Shown one piece after another: positions 1 to 10,599 of a DNA stretch of 64,000 nt. The first letter of the stretch is position 1. Every line of letters begins with the position of its first letter. Origin of the DNA: Euryodendron excelsum (Eukaryota; Streptophyta; Magnoliopsida; Ericales; Pentaphylacaceae); contig CM065387.1 in the NCBI GenBank assembly GCA_033060915.1, positions 35,111,001-35,175,000 on the forward strand, read 5' to 3'. Under the pieces are notes generated by a model, which saw only the letters and a list, made by a program, of their open reading frames with translations, ran no database searches and was not told the DNA's origin. Made by a program: the position numbers and the translations under genes.

Positions 1-610
1 AGGTTCCTTGGAAGTCCAGAATACAAGCGCGAAACATGTCTTCCAAGATTTGATTGGTTCTCTCCGATTGACCATCTGTCTATGGGTGGTAAGCGGTACT
101 CATGTGTATTTGTGTTCTTAAAGCTTTCTGTAGACTTTGCCAAAATCGAAAGGCAAATTTGGGATCTTGATCTGACACGATAATTTTGGGCACTCCATGC
201 AATCGAAGTATTTCTTTTACATATAACTGACTTAAAGCTCGTAAATTATCGGTTGCCTTTATAGGTAAGAAATGTGCAGCTTTTGTCAGTCGGTCCACAA
301 TGACCCAAATCGTGTCATAACCTTGTCGAGTCTTGGGTAGTCCTGTTATAAAATCCATGGTGATTTGTTCCCATTTCCATTCTGCGATTGGTAATGGTTG
401 CAATAATCCACCTGGGCGTTAGTGTTTCGCTTTTACCTGTTGACAAGTAAGACAACGCGCCACAAATTATGCAACATCTGTTTTCATCCCTTTCCAATAA
501 TATTGTCGCTTAAGATCCTAATACATCTTGGTGTTTCCTGGATGAATGGTAAATTTAGAATGGTGTGCTTCAGATAGTATCTTTTGTTTTAACTCATCCT
601 TGTTTACTAC
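1..610 (-). pseudogene. Integrase remnant (Ty3/gypsy)
   Basis: Integrase inserts the cDNA into the host genome. The HHCC zinc-binding region lies at about 430-560 (HH, then CLTC), but with stops at the positions of M-Y-stop and D-V-A-stop. The catalytic core is open from 403 to 80: the first Asp is in IVDRLTKAAHF near 293-295, the second in IVSDQDPKF, and the Glu in SERTNQ lies beyond a TAG stop near 77-79, towards the window edge. The C-terminal part is outside the window. At least three in-frame stops make it nonfunctional. Confidence 0.85.
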
Positions 611-628
611 CAAATACCTTCCCTTATA

Positions 629-1330
629 TCAAAGTTCACCCTTTTCACCTATAGTCCAATCTGTATTGTTTCCTTCTTTTTCTGCTTTTTTCGCTTTTTC
701 CCTTATCTCCTGTACTTCTAGGCTTTCTTGCTGAGCTTCTTTAACTTCCTCTAATATCTGAGATCGAATTTGGAGACCACATAGTTTTTCCTCTCTGTGT
801 CCAAATTCTTCATAGGATTCCAATACTTGAATAGCATTCCATTTTTCTAACACAAGACGGCTCATATTTCCTTGATTTTTCCTACTTAAGGCATCTGCTA
901 CCATATTGGCCTTACCTGGGTGATATTGTAGGGTGAAATCATAATCTTCCAAGTATTCCACCCATCTCCTTTGTCTTAAGTTCAAATCTTTTTGAGTGGT
1001 AATATACTTAAGACTCTTATGATCCGTAAATAATTCAAACTTTTCTCCATACAAATAACATCTCCAAATTTTCATAGCAAAGATTACGGTGGCCATTTCT
1101 AAATCATGAGTAGGATAATTTCCTTCATACTTTTTGAGTTGTCTTAACCCAATAAGCTACAACCCTTCCTTTTTGCATTAAAACGCATCCCAATCCTTGA
1201 CGAGAGGCATCCGTGTATACCACATATGGTTTTCCATTACTTGGAAGAGTAAGAATGGGGGCGGTGGTTAATTTGTCCTTTAATTGTTGAAATACTTCTT
1301 CACACTTGTCTTTCCATATGAATCTTACCC
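629..1330 (-). pseudogene. RNase H domain remnant
   Basis: RNase H removes the RNA strand during reverse transcription. The first catalytic Asp is in [19 protein letters not shown] (about 1190-1230). The later part, with TDHKSLKYI and the characteristic [13 protein letters not shown] stretch, is in a different frame from 1096 downwards, so a frameshift near 1100-1125 splits the domain. The segment after it (about 629-890) is the connection between RNase H and integrase. Confidence 0.85.
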
Positions 1331-1559
1331 CCTTTCTGGTTAGTTGTGTAAGAGGGCCTGCTATCTTAGAGAATCCTTCCACAAACCTTCGGTAGTACCC
1401 TGCTAATCCTAGAAAACTTTGAATTTCAGCAATAGTAGAAGGTTTCTTCCAATCTACTATTGCTTCTATTTTTGTAGGGTCTACTGATATTCCTTCTTTC
1501 GACACTACATGTCCTAAGAATTTCACCTCTTTCATCCAAAAGTCACATTTGCTTTGCTT

Positions 1560-2100
1560 GGCATAAAGCCGATGTTTCCTTAAAATTTGCAAAGTTATTC
1601 TCAAGTGTTTCTTATGGGTGTGCTCGTCTGGAGAATATATAAGACTGTCATCAATAAAGACAATTACAAAACGGTCTAACTGATCTCGAAATACTCAATT
1701 CATCATGTCCATGAAGGCAACAGGTGCATTTGTCAACCCAAAGGGCATCACCACAAATTCAAAATGTCCATATCGGGTTCTAAAGGCAATTTTGGAAATG
1801 TCAGACTCTCTTATTCTCAACTGATGATATCCTGACCTCAAATCAATCTTCGAAAAGTATGTTGCTCCTCTGAGCTGATCGAACAAGTCATCAATTCTTG
1901 GAAGAGGATATCTATTCTTAATGGTCACCTTATTTAACTGCCGGTAATCCACACATAATCGTGAAGTTCCATCTTTCTTTTTCACAAATAGCACCGGTGC
2001 TCCCCAAGGTGAAGTGCTGGGGCGAATGTATCCTTTTCCAATAATTCATCCAACTGCACCTTTAATTCCTTGAGTTCTGCTGGTGCCATCTTATAGAGTG
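1560..2100 (-). pseudogene. Reverse transcriptase remnant
   Basis: RNA-directed DNA polymerase. Clear RT motifs are seen in order: [46 protein letters not shown] and MPFGLTNAP, in an open stretch 1994-1695. The catalytic box reads FIDD (about 1647-1658) where most relatives have YVDD. A TGA stop at 1695-1697 falls right after the MDMMN motif, where relatives have Arg, consistent with CGA to TGA. The N-terminal finger region (about 2000-2040) is in another frame, so there is also a frameshift. Confidence 0.9.
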
Positions 2101-2572
2101 CAATGGATATGGGAGCTATTCCAGGGTGTAATTCAATGACAAATTCTATTTCTTGGGTTGCGGTTAATCCAGGTAAGTCTTCTGGGAATACATCTGAAAA
2201 TTCATCTACCATCGGTATCGCCTTTGCCTTGGTTTGAGTTTCCCTTTCTTCTTGGAACATACTAAGGAAGTAACATCCTTCTGCCAACTTTTGTCGTTCA
2301 CGGAGAGTTACTCTAGGTTGTATCATAGTTATATCTTTTTCCCCAAGAAAATGTACCTCATCTTTACTTGGATGCCATAGAATTAAGGTCTTTTGATTAC
2401 AATCCAGGACTGCTTTGTTTTTTGTTAGCCAGTCCATTCCTAATATTAAATCAAACCCGTCCATATCTAATTGGATTAGATCCACCGTAAATTCATACAT
2501 ACCTACCCGTAAAACACTGGACGGACATCCCACATATACCATTACTACCCCGTTGGTAGGAGTTTGGATACC

Positions 2573-2755
2573 TTATGGTGTGGTTAATGGTGTGGTAACT
2601 AAATGGAGATGATCTACACATTTTGTGGAAATAAATGAATGTGTAGCTCCTGAGTCAAATAATACGGTAACCCAAGAATTGTAAACTAAGATCATACCTT
2701 CGATCATCGTATTAGAGGCTTCACCCTTTTCCGCAGTTGTAGGGAGGGCGAACAT
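2573..2755 (-). pseudogene. Aspartic protease domain remnant
   Basis: Retropepsin-like protease that would cleave the gag-pol polyprotein. The active-site motif FDSGATHSFIS is intact with its Asp near 2654-2656. The downstream strand (LILGMDWLTKN and following) is in the neighbouring frame starting at 2542, so the domain is split by a frameshift around 2545-2580. Confidence 0.85.
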
Positions 2756-2965
2756 GCGAGGTGCAACAGGCTGACCGGTTTGTTTCCCTCTTCCTGCTCT
2801 CCCTTGATTACCCTGATTAAAACTGGTTGAAGTGGGGGCTGGTTGTCCTGTAATGGTTTGTTGGTAGGTTGTTGCAGAGCGTGTCGAGAAATTCCGAGTT
2901 GGCTATACCCGCGGTGGTACCGAATTGGTATTATTAGTACTACTCCCGGTCCTTATAACATGTGG

Positions 2966-3876
2966 GCAATTCCATCTCAAATGTCCTTTTTTATGACAGT
3001 GATAACAAATAGGTCCATCATTCTGGTTCCCCTAGGATTCACTCCAACTCTTGAGTAGGGCTGATGTCGAGAATTCAAAGATCTAAAGTTATTAACATTA
3101 AGGGGACCTCTTAAGGTTCGAGTAGGTTCCCTCCGATTTGAAACTTGCAATCCATCTAACTCCTGCTCTATGAGCATAGCTCGGTCTATTACCTCGGTAA
3201 ATTGCTGACCCATGAACGCTATTACCCGTGATCGAATTGCAGGCCTTAATCCCTTAAGAAATCTCCGTGTCTTCCATTCTTCGGTAGTTATAAGATCTGG
3301 GGCGAATCGTGATAATTCCAAAAACTTAGCCATGTACTGGCCTACTGTCATATTGTTTTGCTGCAGTTGTACAAACTCGTCCATTTTTGTCTCCTTCACT
3401 ACCTCCCGAAAATAATGATTTTGGAAAAGAGTTACAAACTCTTCCCATGACAAATTCCTGACCTCCCTAATTAGTTTGACTGAATCTCACCAAAAATCAG
3501 CTTCTCCTTGCAGGAGGTAAGTTGCAAATTCCACATGAAATTCTGCGAGGGTTCTTACAATGTCCAATACCTTACGGATCTGTTTAAGCCATCTTTCTGC
3601 TACTAAGGGATCTGGGGCTCCAGTAAATTCTGGAGGGTTTTGTTTCTAGAATACTCGTAGAAGTTTAGTCTTTCTATCTTTCGGGTTTATTATGGGTGTT
3701 ACTACAGGAGTTACTGCGGGGGGTGGTTGAGGAAGGACAAAGGGTACTTGCTGTGTCTGCTGTTGTTGCAACAGATTAGTCATAGTCTGAAGACTTTGCA
3801 AAATGTGATTCCACTGGCTATTGGTTAGGGTCTCGTCATTCCCATTTGACTCCGCTCCGGCTCTTGTCCTTGTCAT
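2966..3876 (-). pseudogene. gag (capsid/nucleocapsid) remnant
   Basis: Gag forms the virus-like particle and binds element RNA. The start is the ATG at 3874-3876 (MTRTRAGAESN), followed by a Gln/Pro-rich N-terminus that ends at a stop near 3646. The capsid-like core (F-NHYF, MTVGQYMAKFLELSRFAPDLI, then RSRV) is open at 3453-2977. A zinc knuckle C-X2-C-X4-H-X4-C (CYHCHKKGHLRWNC) lies at 2966-3006 in a shifted frame. The breaks between the three blocks are frameshifts and stops. Confidence 0.85.
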
Positions 3877-3905
3877 CTAAAATTAATACCTTGGTTAGGC
3901 TTATT

Positions 3906-5118
3906 TGTATGACACTATATTAAACAGTACTAGTACTTACGAGATGCAACGAATAGTTAAGTATGATCCATTACTATAAACAATAAGTATAGAAGTGCAA
4001 TGCTAGATGACAAAATAGCATAGTACCAGTCGATTTTTTTTTCTTCCTTTCTACGGGGGTCAAAACAGGGAAGAACAAAGCTAACTTACTAACTATTATC
4101 AACACACCCAAGTTATACATAGTATTTTATGTTTTCCTATTACACATCCTCATTTGGGTCTTCCTCCATGTCCAACACATCTACAACCGGGGTGGTAGGC
4201 ACCACTGGAGTGGGGTTAGTTATTGGCTCCTCAGGTGTTAAAGGATTATAGTCAGGGGATGGCGGGAAATTTCCAGGAGGTGGTGCTGTAGGCAAGGCAG
4301 TCTGGTGTCCCTGGGCAGTGGGGTAAGGTGAGGGCGGAAAAGGCTATCCCTGCCCTCCTGCGAAGGGTAATTCCCCGGACAACTGCATACTGGGTTGGTT
4401 ATGGGGGAGGTGGTAGGGAGAGGTCTCTCACCTGGGTGTATTATTAAGAGCCCCGGTTTCTTCTCTCTTCTTCTTTCCTTTTTCTCGATTTTTCGTGTTT
4501 AGTTTTTGGTTTTCTCTGCCACCCTCAATAGTTATTTGTAGCATAATATACTACATATATAAGGAGCTAATAATAGGTGTGCAAGACAGATGTTGATGTG
4601 CAGGATGTGCGTAGTGTGTGGTTCCATTTCCGATACAAGGAATTTAAGTCGGTTTTGTCGAAGCTTCGGTTGGTTTTTCGATGATAATCCACGACATTCG
4701 AATTGCCTACCAAATTTTAGAGTATTGTTTAAACGTTCATGCAGCCAGGTGTCATGCTATAGTGAATTGGCAAGGTGTCTTGATCGGGTGTAATTCCGAT
4801 GGTCTGGTCAGTTACTAGTGTGATCATGAATGTTCTACTTGGTTGTTTTATTTGAAGCATATTTCTTGCCCCGTATTTTATGAAATCTACATATATTTTA
4901 GGCCATTAAGCTTGCATGGGTGAAATCATTACCAAGGTGTCTTGGCTTGGTTGAACTGGCGAGGCTTTGAACCGGGTTTGTTTTTATTTGATAATGCATA
5001 AAATAAATGTAATCAGTTACAGGTGTTCCTAAATATATTTATTACCTCAAATATTTATTCTAGAAAAATTTCCGTGGGTGTAGTAAAGAATAGCCACCAG
5101 AATTTTCGCGGTGTTACA
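3906..5118 (-). mobile_element. 5' LTR of the Tekay-like element
   Basis: In element orientation the LTR begins TGTAACACCGCG at 5118, a start typical of this group. A TATA-like box (TTATATATG in element orientation) lies at about 4553-4563. The inner end is inferred: GTCATACA in element orientation, ending at 3906, is followed by a short stretch and then the gag ATG. I could not find a clean initiator-Met primer site; the stretch just before gag contains only GGTATTA. The outer end is firm and the inner end is not. An alternative inner end closer to 4400 is possible. Confidence 0.5.
4140..4388 (-). pseudogene. Small proline-rich ORF upstream of gag, one stop
   Basis: From an ATG at 4386-4388 the minus strand reads 82 codons to a TAA at 4140-4142, with one internal TAG at 4344-4346 (codon 15). 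The translation is very rich in Pro and Thr (for example TAPPPGNFPPSPDYNPL) and ends with an acidic tail MEEDPNEDV. It lies between the TATA-like box and gag, inside the probable LTR or leader. I do not recognise a domain. Low-complexity composition keeping one frame, with a clean start and stop, suggests a decayed short coding region; a chance ORF remains possible. Confidence 0.35.
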
Positions 5119-5866
5119 ATATCAAAATGAAAGTTAGGGGATTAGGATGAGGTCTTCTAAGGCAAAATTCCTAAAATCTGATCCCACACTTCAAATGGCC
5201 AACTCTTGGAACAATTTTTGAAAGAAATGTAGAACTTGGAAATGGCATAAAATTAAGAACAATGTAAGCATTGTGGAACATTATAATAAGCATAAAATGA
5301 AGCCAAGCACACAAGATATGATCAAAATAGTAATATGCAAGGGGTCATGATTCACATACAAGGCTTTTAGGCTACACCACATAAACAAGGGGCTCCTAGG
5401 CCATACCATCTTAAAGTAGACTAGTGAGAGGTCCTCCTACACGGTGGCTCTCACTTGCTTTCCTCTAGGCATGATCTAAGAGCCCTCTTGACTCAAGCAT
5501 GCAAGAAAGGGGGGATAAAGATGGGGATTAAAATAGAGAATAGCCTAAGTAGGCTAGGAGGGAGAAGAGAAGAGTGGGGAAAATCACAAATGTAAAAAGG
5601 ATACCACCTTTTGCCTTCACCCCACTTGTAGTCTTTAATGGATGTCTTGATTGAAGCTTGAGTGACTTCAAGAGGGCTTGAGAGGCTAGAGTGGAGTGTG
5701 TAAGTGTGTATGAGGCCTTGTATGTGGAGTGTATAGGCTTGAGAGGGGTAGAATCTAGCCTAAGTGTTGGAGGGGTGGAATATATGTAAGGATTCGAGTT
5801 TCTGAAGTGATTACAGCAGAACTTCGCATCAATTTCGAACCTGGAATATACAAAGGGGGAGGCCTC

Positions 5867-5874
5867 TATTTATA
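5867..5874 (-). promoter_or_regulatory. TATA box of LTR A
   Basis: TATAAATA on the minus strand within GCCTATAAATAGAGGC, at the same relative place as the TATA boxes of the four other Ogre-type LTRs here. Upstream lie the palindromic repeats, as in the others. Confidence 0.7.
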
Positions 5875-6189
5875 GGCAATCTAGAACAGGCCTTGCGCAT
5901 GTAGGACATGCGCAGGTACTGTTCCATTGCCAGAATGGCACGTGGCACCCTATGTACTGGTTAAATCTCGACCGTTGATCGAAATTCTGTGGATCTAATC
6001 AAAATTTGAGTGCATGTAGCATACGCTCCATCACCGAGAAGGTTCGTCCAAACTTTGCCTCGATAATTGAATCAATCGAGAAGGTTTCGGGGGAATCAGT
6101 CGCACCCGGGATGTTCTCCTAGTGCTTCCGATGAACTTTCATGTTTTTTAAAAGTTTGAATTATGTTTGGAGGTGAGTGATATCGTCTT

Positions 6190-6810
6190 GGGAAGTTTGC
6201 CAAAAAGGTCACTTTTGCGGAGCGTCTATGATACGCTCCTTGGGTGTTTGAAAGTGGCTGTTTTCGTTTCATGTGATCGAGGCCTTCGAAAAGCGATCTA
6301 TTCGATCAGACCGTACCGATGGAAAGTACTCTGGAAATACTTTTAGGAATTCCCAAATTTACGCATTTCTCAAGTCTTTTGACGGTGCATTTTGATTAGT
6401 GAATTGGAGAAAAAGCCAACCTCGGTGGAGCGTCTATAAGACGCTCCAGGGGTTGCTGAAAGTTATAGTTTTCACACCGTACAATAGAGGGCTTCGGAAA
6501 GCGATCTATTCGATCGAACCATATTGATGGAGAGATCTACGGACGAACTTTCGAGAATTCCCTTATTTACGCATTTCTTAAGTCGGTTGACGGTGCGTTA
6601 TAACCAGGGAATCGGGGGAAAAGACAATTTAGGCGGAGCGTCTGCGAGACGCTCTAGGGAACTTTTATCGCGTCGTGTGAGCTTAGTGTCGCAGGGTGCT
6701 CCTTGGGTTAAACAAGGGCGTATGGTGAAACCCTTCACTCGAAATCCCAAGGCTAGTGTTGTTTCGGGGCATTTTTGGGCTTCTAAGGGTAAAACGGTCA
6801 TTTTGACCGG
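6190..6810 (-). repeat. Tandem ~208-bp repeats with perfect palindromes in LTR A
   Basis: Three palindromes lie exactly 208 bp apart: 6219-6239 (7-bp arms), 6427-6447 (GGAGCGTCT/AGACGCTCC, 9-bp arms, 3-nt loop) and 6636-6654 (8-bp arms). The sequence between them also repeats (for example GCGATCTATTCGATC and TTTACGCATTTCT), so these are tandem units. They sit upstream of the LTR TATA box. Confidence 0.75.
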
Positions 6811-7149
6811 AGTTGGCTGGAAATGGTCAGGAATGGTTTGGTACGTTGTGTTAAGTGTGTAGGGCTATTCAGGGATGGTTTTGAGAGAGTCTTTTACCAT
6901 TCAGCAAGGTTTGTGCTGTGCTGAGGCGTTCAGGGGCAAAATGGTCATTTTGACCGGAGTGGGCCAGAATAGGACCGGATTAGGACCAAATGGCGTGCGG
7001 GGGACATCTAATGCTTTAACAACATTTTGGAAGGATGGACTTATCGTTTTGAGGGCTTTTAAACTTTCCCAAAACGTGCCTGGAGCCCCAAGGGGCAGGT
7101 TTGGTCATTTTTCACCGAGTCGGGCTAGCAGGTGCCGGTGTTGACCTAG

Positions 7150-7480
7150 GTGTTGGTTCCCGAGACTGCCAGGTCTTGAAAAACTACCAATGCAGTGTTG
7201 GTCTCTAAGAACGCCTGGTCTTAGAGAGCTACCTGTAGGGTGGTGTTGGTTCCTGAGAACGCCTGGTCCTAGAAAGCTACCTAGAAGGGTGGTGTTAGTC
7301 TCTGAGAACGCCTGGTCCCGGAGAACTACCAACTGACGGACATTCTACGTTGGCGGGCTAGCAGGCACCAGAAGTGAACCGTCTGGAATTTTTGATGAGG
7401 TGTTGGTCCCCGAGATCGCCCGATCCTGAAAAGCTACCTAGATGGCGTTGGTTTCCGAGACCGCCCGGTCTTGAAAGTTG
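7150..7480 (-). repeat. Minisatellite, ~45-52-bp unit, in LTR A
   Basis: About six degenerate copies of a unit containing GAGAACGCCTGGTC and a GAAAGCTACC-like tail. Starts of the GCCTGGTC motif at 7168, 7213, 7261 and 7310 give spacings of 45-49 bp. It occupies the same part of the LTR as the 81-bp minisatellite in element D, but the sequence is different. Confidence 0.75.
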
Positions 7481-7651
7481 TCTGGAATAATAGTGCTTAT
7501 GGCTCCAGCGGGTCCTTGTGGGCCCGAGAAGCGACCTGCTGGTTGGATTGGAGATTATAAGGCTCATCTTGAACCTGCATGTGTTGTGACGTTAGAAACC
7601 GAACCTGGTCGGGCCGGAGATTGCCGAGCGGGCAAAAATGGGGTGCTTACA

Positions 7652-7865
7652 ATAGGTCAATAATACATAGACAAATGATTATGTTAAATTCTAATCTATG
7701 TATACTATATATTATAACAATAGGTTGTTAGGTGTTTGACCTTCAAAGTCTTGATCTATTTTTCTCAAATTTTTGAATTTTAAAAATACAAAAATACTAA
7801 TGTCATAAAATTATTAATTCTTAATAAACATGGTAAGGTTTTTTGAATTGTCACCTTATCAATGG
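7652..7865 (+). repeat. Uninterrupted copy of a Helitron-like 5' segment
   Basis: The segment is closely similar to 17749-17812 joined to 23067-23235. It includes TACTATATATTATAACAATAGG, the kind of AT-rich 5' start seen in the Helitrons of this window, and the stretch ending TTGTCACCTTATCAAT. It is bounded by LTR A on the left and by the Ogre-like element B on the right, where similarity stops at about 7865. Confidence 0.6.
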
Positions 7866-8442
7866 GTGGCATTGTTGTGACACCATATCTTCCAATATCA
7901 ATTCTAACTATTTACATTACTCAAGCAAAGTTTCACACATCGAAATCGACACTATAAAAAAAAAACTCACCTCTTAGAGTTCTCTGGTGAAGTCTTCTTC
8001 TCCGGCAACAATTCCGGTAACGATGACTACTTCCAGTAACTCTCTAAGGTCCCCCAAGCTCACTCCTTCGATGTCCTAGAGTTCTTCCTTGCAAAACTTG
8101 ACAAAGGGTCTCAATTTTTTATCCTTCTCGCAAACCCGCAAGCCTCGAATCAGAAATTTTTTTCTAATTTTAATCCCAGGCCTAGCTCCAATAGCAGTGG
8201 TGCTAATGTTTTTTTAAGCCAGGCGCCACTCCTAGTGGCTCCATAGTAAACCCTAGGAAGTTTTCCCCTTTTTTCCTCCAAAATCCGGTTTCAAACGCCC
8301 CCTTGAGCCAAATTGCCATTTTCAAGTTCAAGTCTTCAAAAATCTTCAAATTTCATCCCTCTGATCGCCTCACAATCAACATGAGACTCTTACTTTATCG
8401 TTTTCTGCCTTCAACAAATAAAGATAGAAAAATAGGGGTAGT
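7866..8442 (+). mobile_element. Element B (Ogre-like): 3' internal region
   Basis: Similar to the last part of element D before its 3' LTR (about 57060-57603). It has the conserved minus-strand splice donor GTGAGT at 7965-7970, and a GGCGCCACT...AGTGGC palindrome region at about 8220-8250. It ends in a purine-rich tract directly before the LTR. The rest of the element (5' LTR, gag) is missing: the sequence left of 7866 is an unrelated repeat. No coding region is visible here; in element D the corresponding stretch would be the first exon and start of intron 1 of the antisense PMD gene. Confidence 0.65.
8421..8442 (+). other. Polypurine tract of element B
   Basis: A purine-rich run (AAGATAGAAAAATAGGGG and a few bases) immediately precedes the LTR start TGTAAGCACTCC. 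It matches the tract before the 3' LTR of element D (57582-57603). It would prime plus-strand DNA synthesis. Confidence 0.7.
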
Positions 8443-10056
8443 TGTAAGCACTCCATTTTTTGCCTGTTCAGTAATCTCCGGTCTGACCAGACTCACATTC
8501 AAACCGACACAAACAGATTCAAGCCCAAACTAGCTTTCCAGACTTAATCCAATCAATCAACCGCTTCACAGGCCATCCGGGCCCATTAGAGGCAAAATGA
8601 AAAAAATGCCCTTGCAACATTGCTCGGTCCAATTCTAGTTGGTGCGTCTTCCTAAAGATGGTAAGTCCCTATTTCAACCTCAATTTTAGCACCAATTCCA
8701 GTCTGAACCAATCAAACTCAATTCAGCACGTATTTCAAAAAAGTTGATCCTTCAAATAGTAAGTCCATCCAGTCTAGCACGTTTATCAAGAAAACACCTC
8801 AGAATGGTAAGCCCCTTCAAACCTGTCGACCGGGACAGAACCCATGTCCTCGAGATGGTAGAATAGTTCACTTCTGGCGCCTGCTAGCCCACCAATGTAG
8901 AATGTCCGTTATCTAGCATGTCTTTCAAGAAAATTGATCCCTTAGATGATAAGACTATCCAGCAGCTTCCCGAGATAAGGCAGTCTCTAAAATGAATGCA
9001 CGCCTTCAGAGTAACAGAAACACTCGCAAACAGGTCGACATTAGGAATTGCCAACAAAACCCCTGTATCATGGGACCAAGCACGTCTTGAGGCCGTGACA
9101 TGTTTATCGAAGGATGGGATATCTTTGAAAATCAACTCGTCACACATTGTCAGAGTGGCAAAAACACGTAAAACTCAAGTTAACACCAGTGCCTACTAGC
9201 CCACTATGGTGAAAAATGACCAAACTGCCGTTTGGGCCTTTTCAACACACTTATTGAGAAAGTACCTAAGTCCTTAGAGCGTATGTCCACCTTTCTAAGA
9301 TTGTTTCAAAGACAATCCGCCATGTTCAAAGCCTTCTAGTTGGTTTCGGATCAATTCCGAGATTATCCGATCAAAATGACCATTTTGTCCCTTAGCATCC
9401 AATTGCCACCGGGAACCACATTAGCTCTGAGTATCAAATCGGTAACCTCTTAAGGATGCTTTTAATAGTATTCCTGACCCTCCAACACCTTTTCAGATCA
9501 TTCCGAGTCTATTCTGGCAAGCTCGTTGCAAAATGACCATTTTACCCCTAGTGGGCCAGTCGCCTTTTCCAACCATGTCGGCTCTAAGTATCAAACCAAA
9601 AATTTTCCAAAACACTTTTGGTAGTGTTTTCAACCTTCAAGCCTTCTCACGGGTCATTCCGAGTCCGTTTCGGTGTTTTCTCAATCCAATTGACCGTTTT
9701 GCCCCTGGTGGGCCGGTCAACCATTTCAAATATCCTGGTATTATTTCTTAAGTCCATTACTCTCGGGACACTCTTTTAAGGGTTCCTGTCCATCCCCAGC
9801 CTTTCGGATAATTCCCGAACCTTCCTTAGTCACTCCTAGTAAAGTTAAGCTAAAAATGGTAGTCACTAGGATAGGTGCTCAAATCTTTTTCCCTGTGTCC
9901 TAAGAGTCGAAAAATACGTTTCTTGCCGCCTTAAAAGTTTCCTAAATGGCTGGCGCCACTACAAGCCAATAAATGGCTTGGCACCACTCCTAGTGGCACT
10001 AGTAGAATTTTCACCCTAGCACCACTATAATAGGCACCAGGGGCTTTTCGATTGCC

Positions 10057-10064
10057 TATAAATA
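10057..10064 (+). promoter_or_regulatory. TATA box of LTR B
   Basis: TATAAATA within GCCTATAAATACAGACC, just downstream of the palindromic GGCGCC motifs, at the same place as in the other Ogre-type LTRs. Confidence 0.7.
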
Positions 10065-10599
10065 CAGACCCTCTCCCTGCGTAAAAAGGGTCTACAAACT
10101 CAGTCCAAAAATGGTGTCTCTCTGAAATCAAAGCTTAAAATCTCTCCAAACCCTAATTCTTTCAAGCCTTTTCAAGCCCTACCCTCCATGCACTCAAACC
10201 CTATCCTCCGTACACCTTATACACTCAAATACAAGCCTTTAAACATCCATCGAAAACTTAAGTGCTATAACTTCAAAGCTCTTAAGGTTCATATCAAGTA
10301 TAGCAAACTAAGCAATCAAAGCAAGAAGAATATGAGATTGGTTTTCTATTTAATTTTACGTAATCCCCCTTTCTCTTCTATCTCCTAACCCCTATTTTCT
10401 ACCTCCTTTTCTTGCATGCTTGAAACAAGGGATTCCCCGATTCATGCCTGGCAAGGACTATTGAAGGTCGCAGACTTTCTTCTAGTTCAACCTTAGATCG
10501 TGTGGTTTTGGCCCCTTTGATTATGTGGTAAAGCCTAACCTTGTACATTCACGACCCTATTGCATTATGGTTATCATGTTCAAAGATTGCATTAAAAAT

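Larger units (their letters stand above)
1..5118 (-). mobile_element. Ty3/gypsy retrotransposon, 5' part, Tekay-like, decayed
   Basis: A minus-strand LTR retrotransposon cut by the left window edge, so the 3' LTR and any chromodomain are not visible. In element order the sequence shows a 5' LTR, gag with a CCHC knuckle, an aspartic protease, RT, RNase H and integrase, which is the Ty3/gypsy order. The wording of the RT and gag resembles plant chromoviruses of the Tekay type, but without the chromodomain the lineage is inferred. The reading frame is broken by frameshifts and by stops that look like CAG or CGA changed to TAG or TGA, as expected from deamination of methylated cytosines. The element lies inside an Ogre-type LTR that continues at 5119; ATATC at 5119-5123 would be one copy of the target duplication. 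Confidence 0.88.
5119..7651 (-). mobile_element. Ogre-type LTR fragment A (5' two-thirds)
   Basis: In minus orientation it begins TGTAAGCACCCC at 7651, the same start as the other Ogre-type LTRs in this window (8443, 40140, 44672, 57604). It has the same order of parts: minisatellite, ~150-bp repeats with TGACCATTTTGAC-like motifs, palindromic repeats, TATA box (5867-5874), and the GCATGCTTGA and CATGACCC landmarks at about 5490 and 5345. It is interrupted at 5118 by the Tekay-like element, so its 3' third would lie left of the window. The repeat units differ in sequence from those of the other LTRs, so it is a separate subfamily. Confidence 0.75.

Noticed and set aside
6524..7144. ORFs in LTR A (6524-6862, 6875-7144, 7105-7332, 7358-7567, 7478-7663)
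   Set aside because: They fall in tandem repeats of an LTR, on both strands, and have no recognisable domain.
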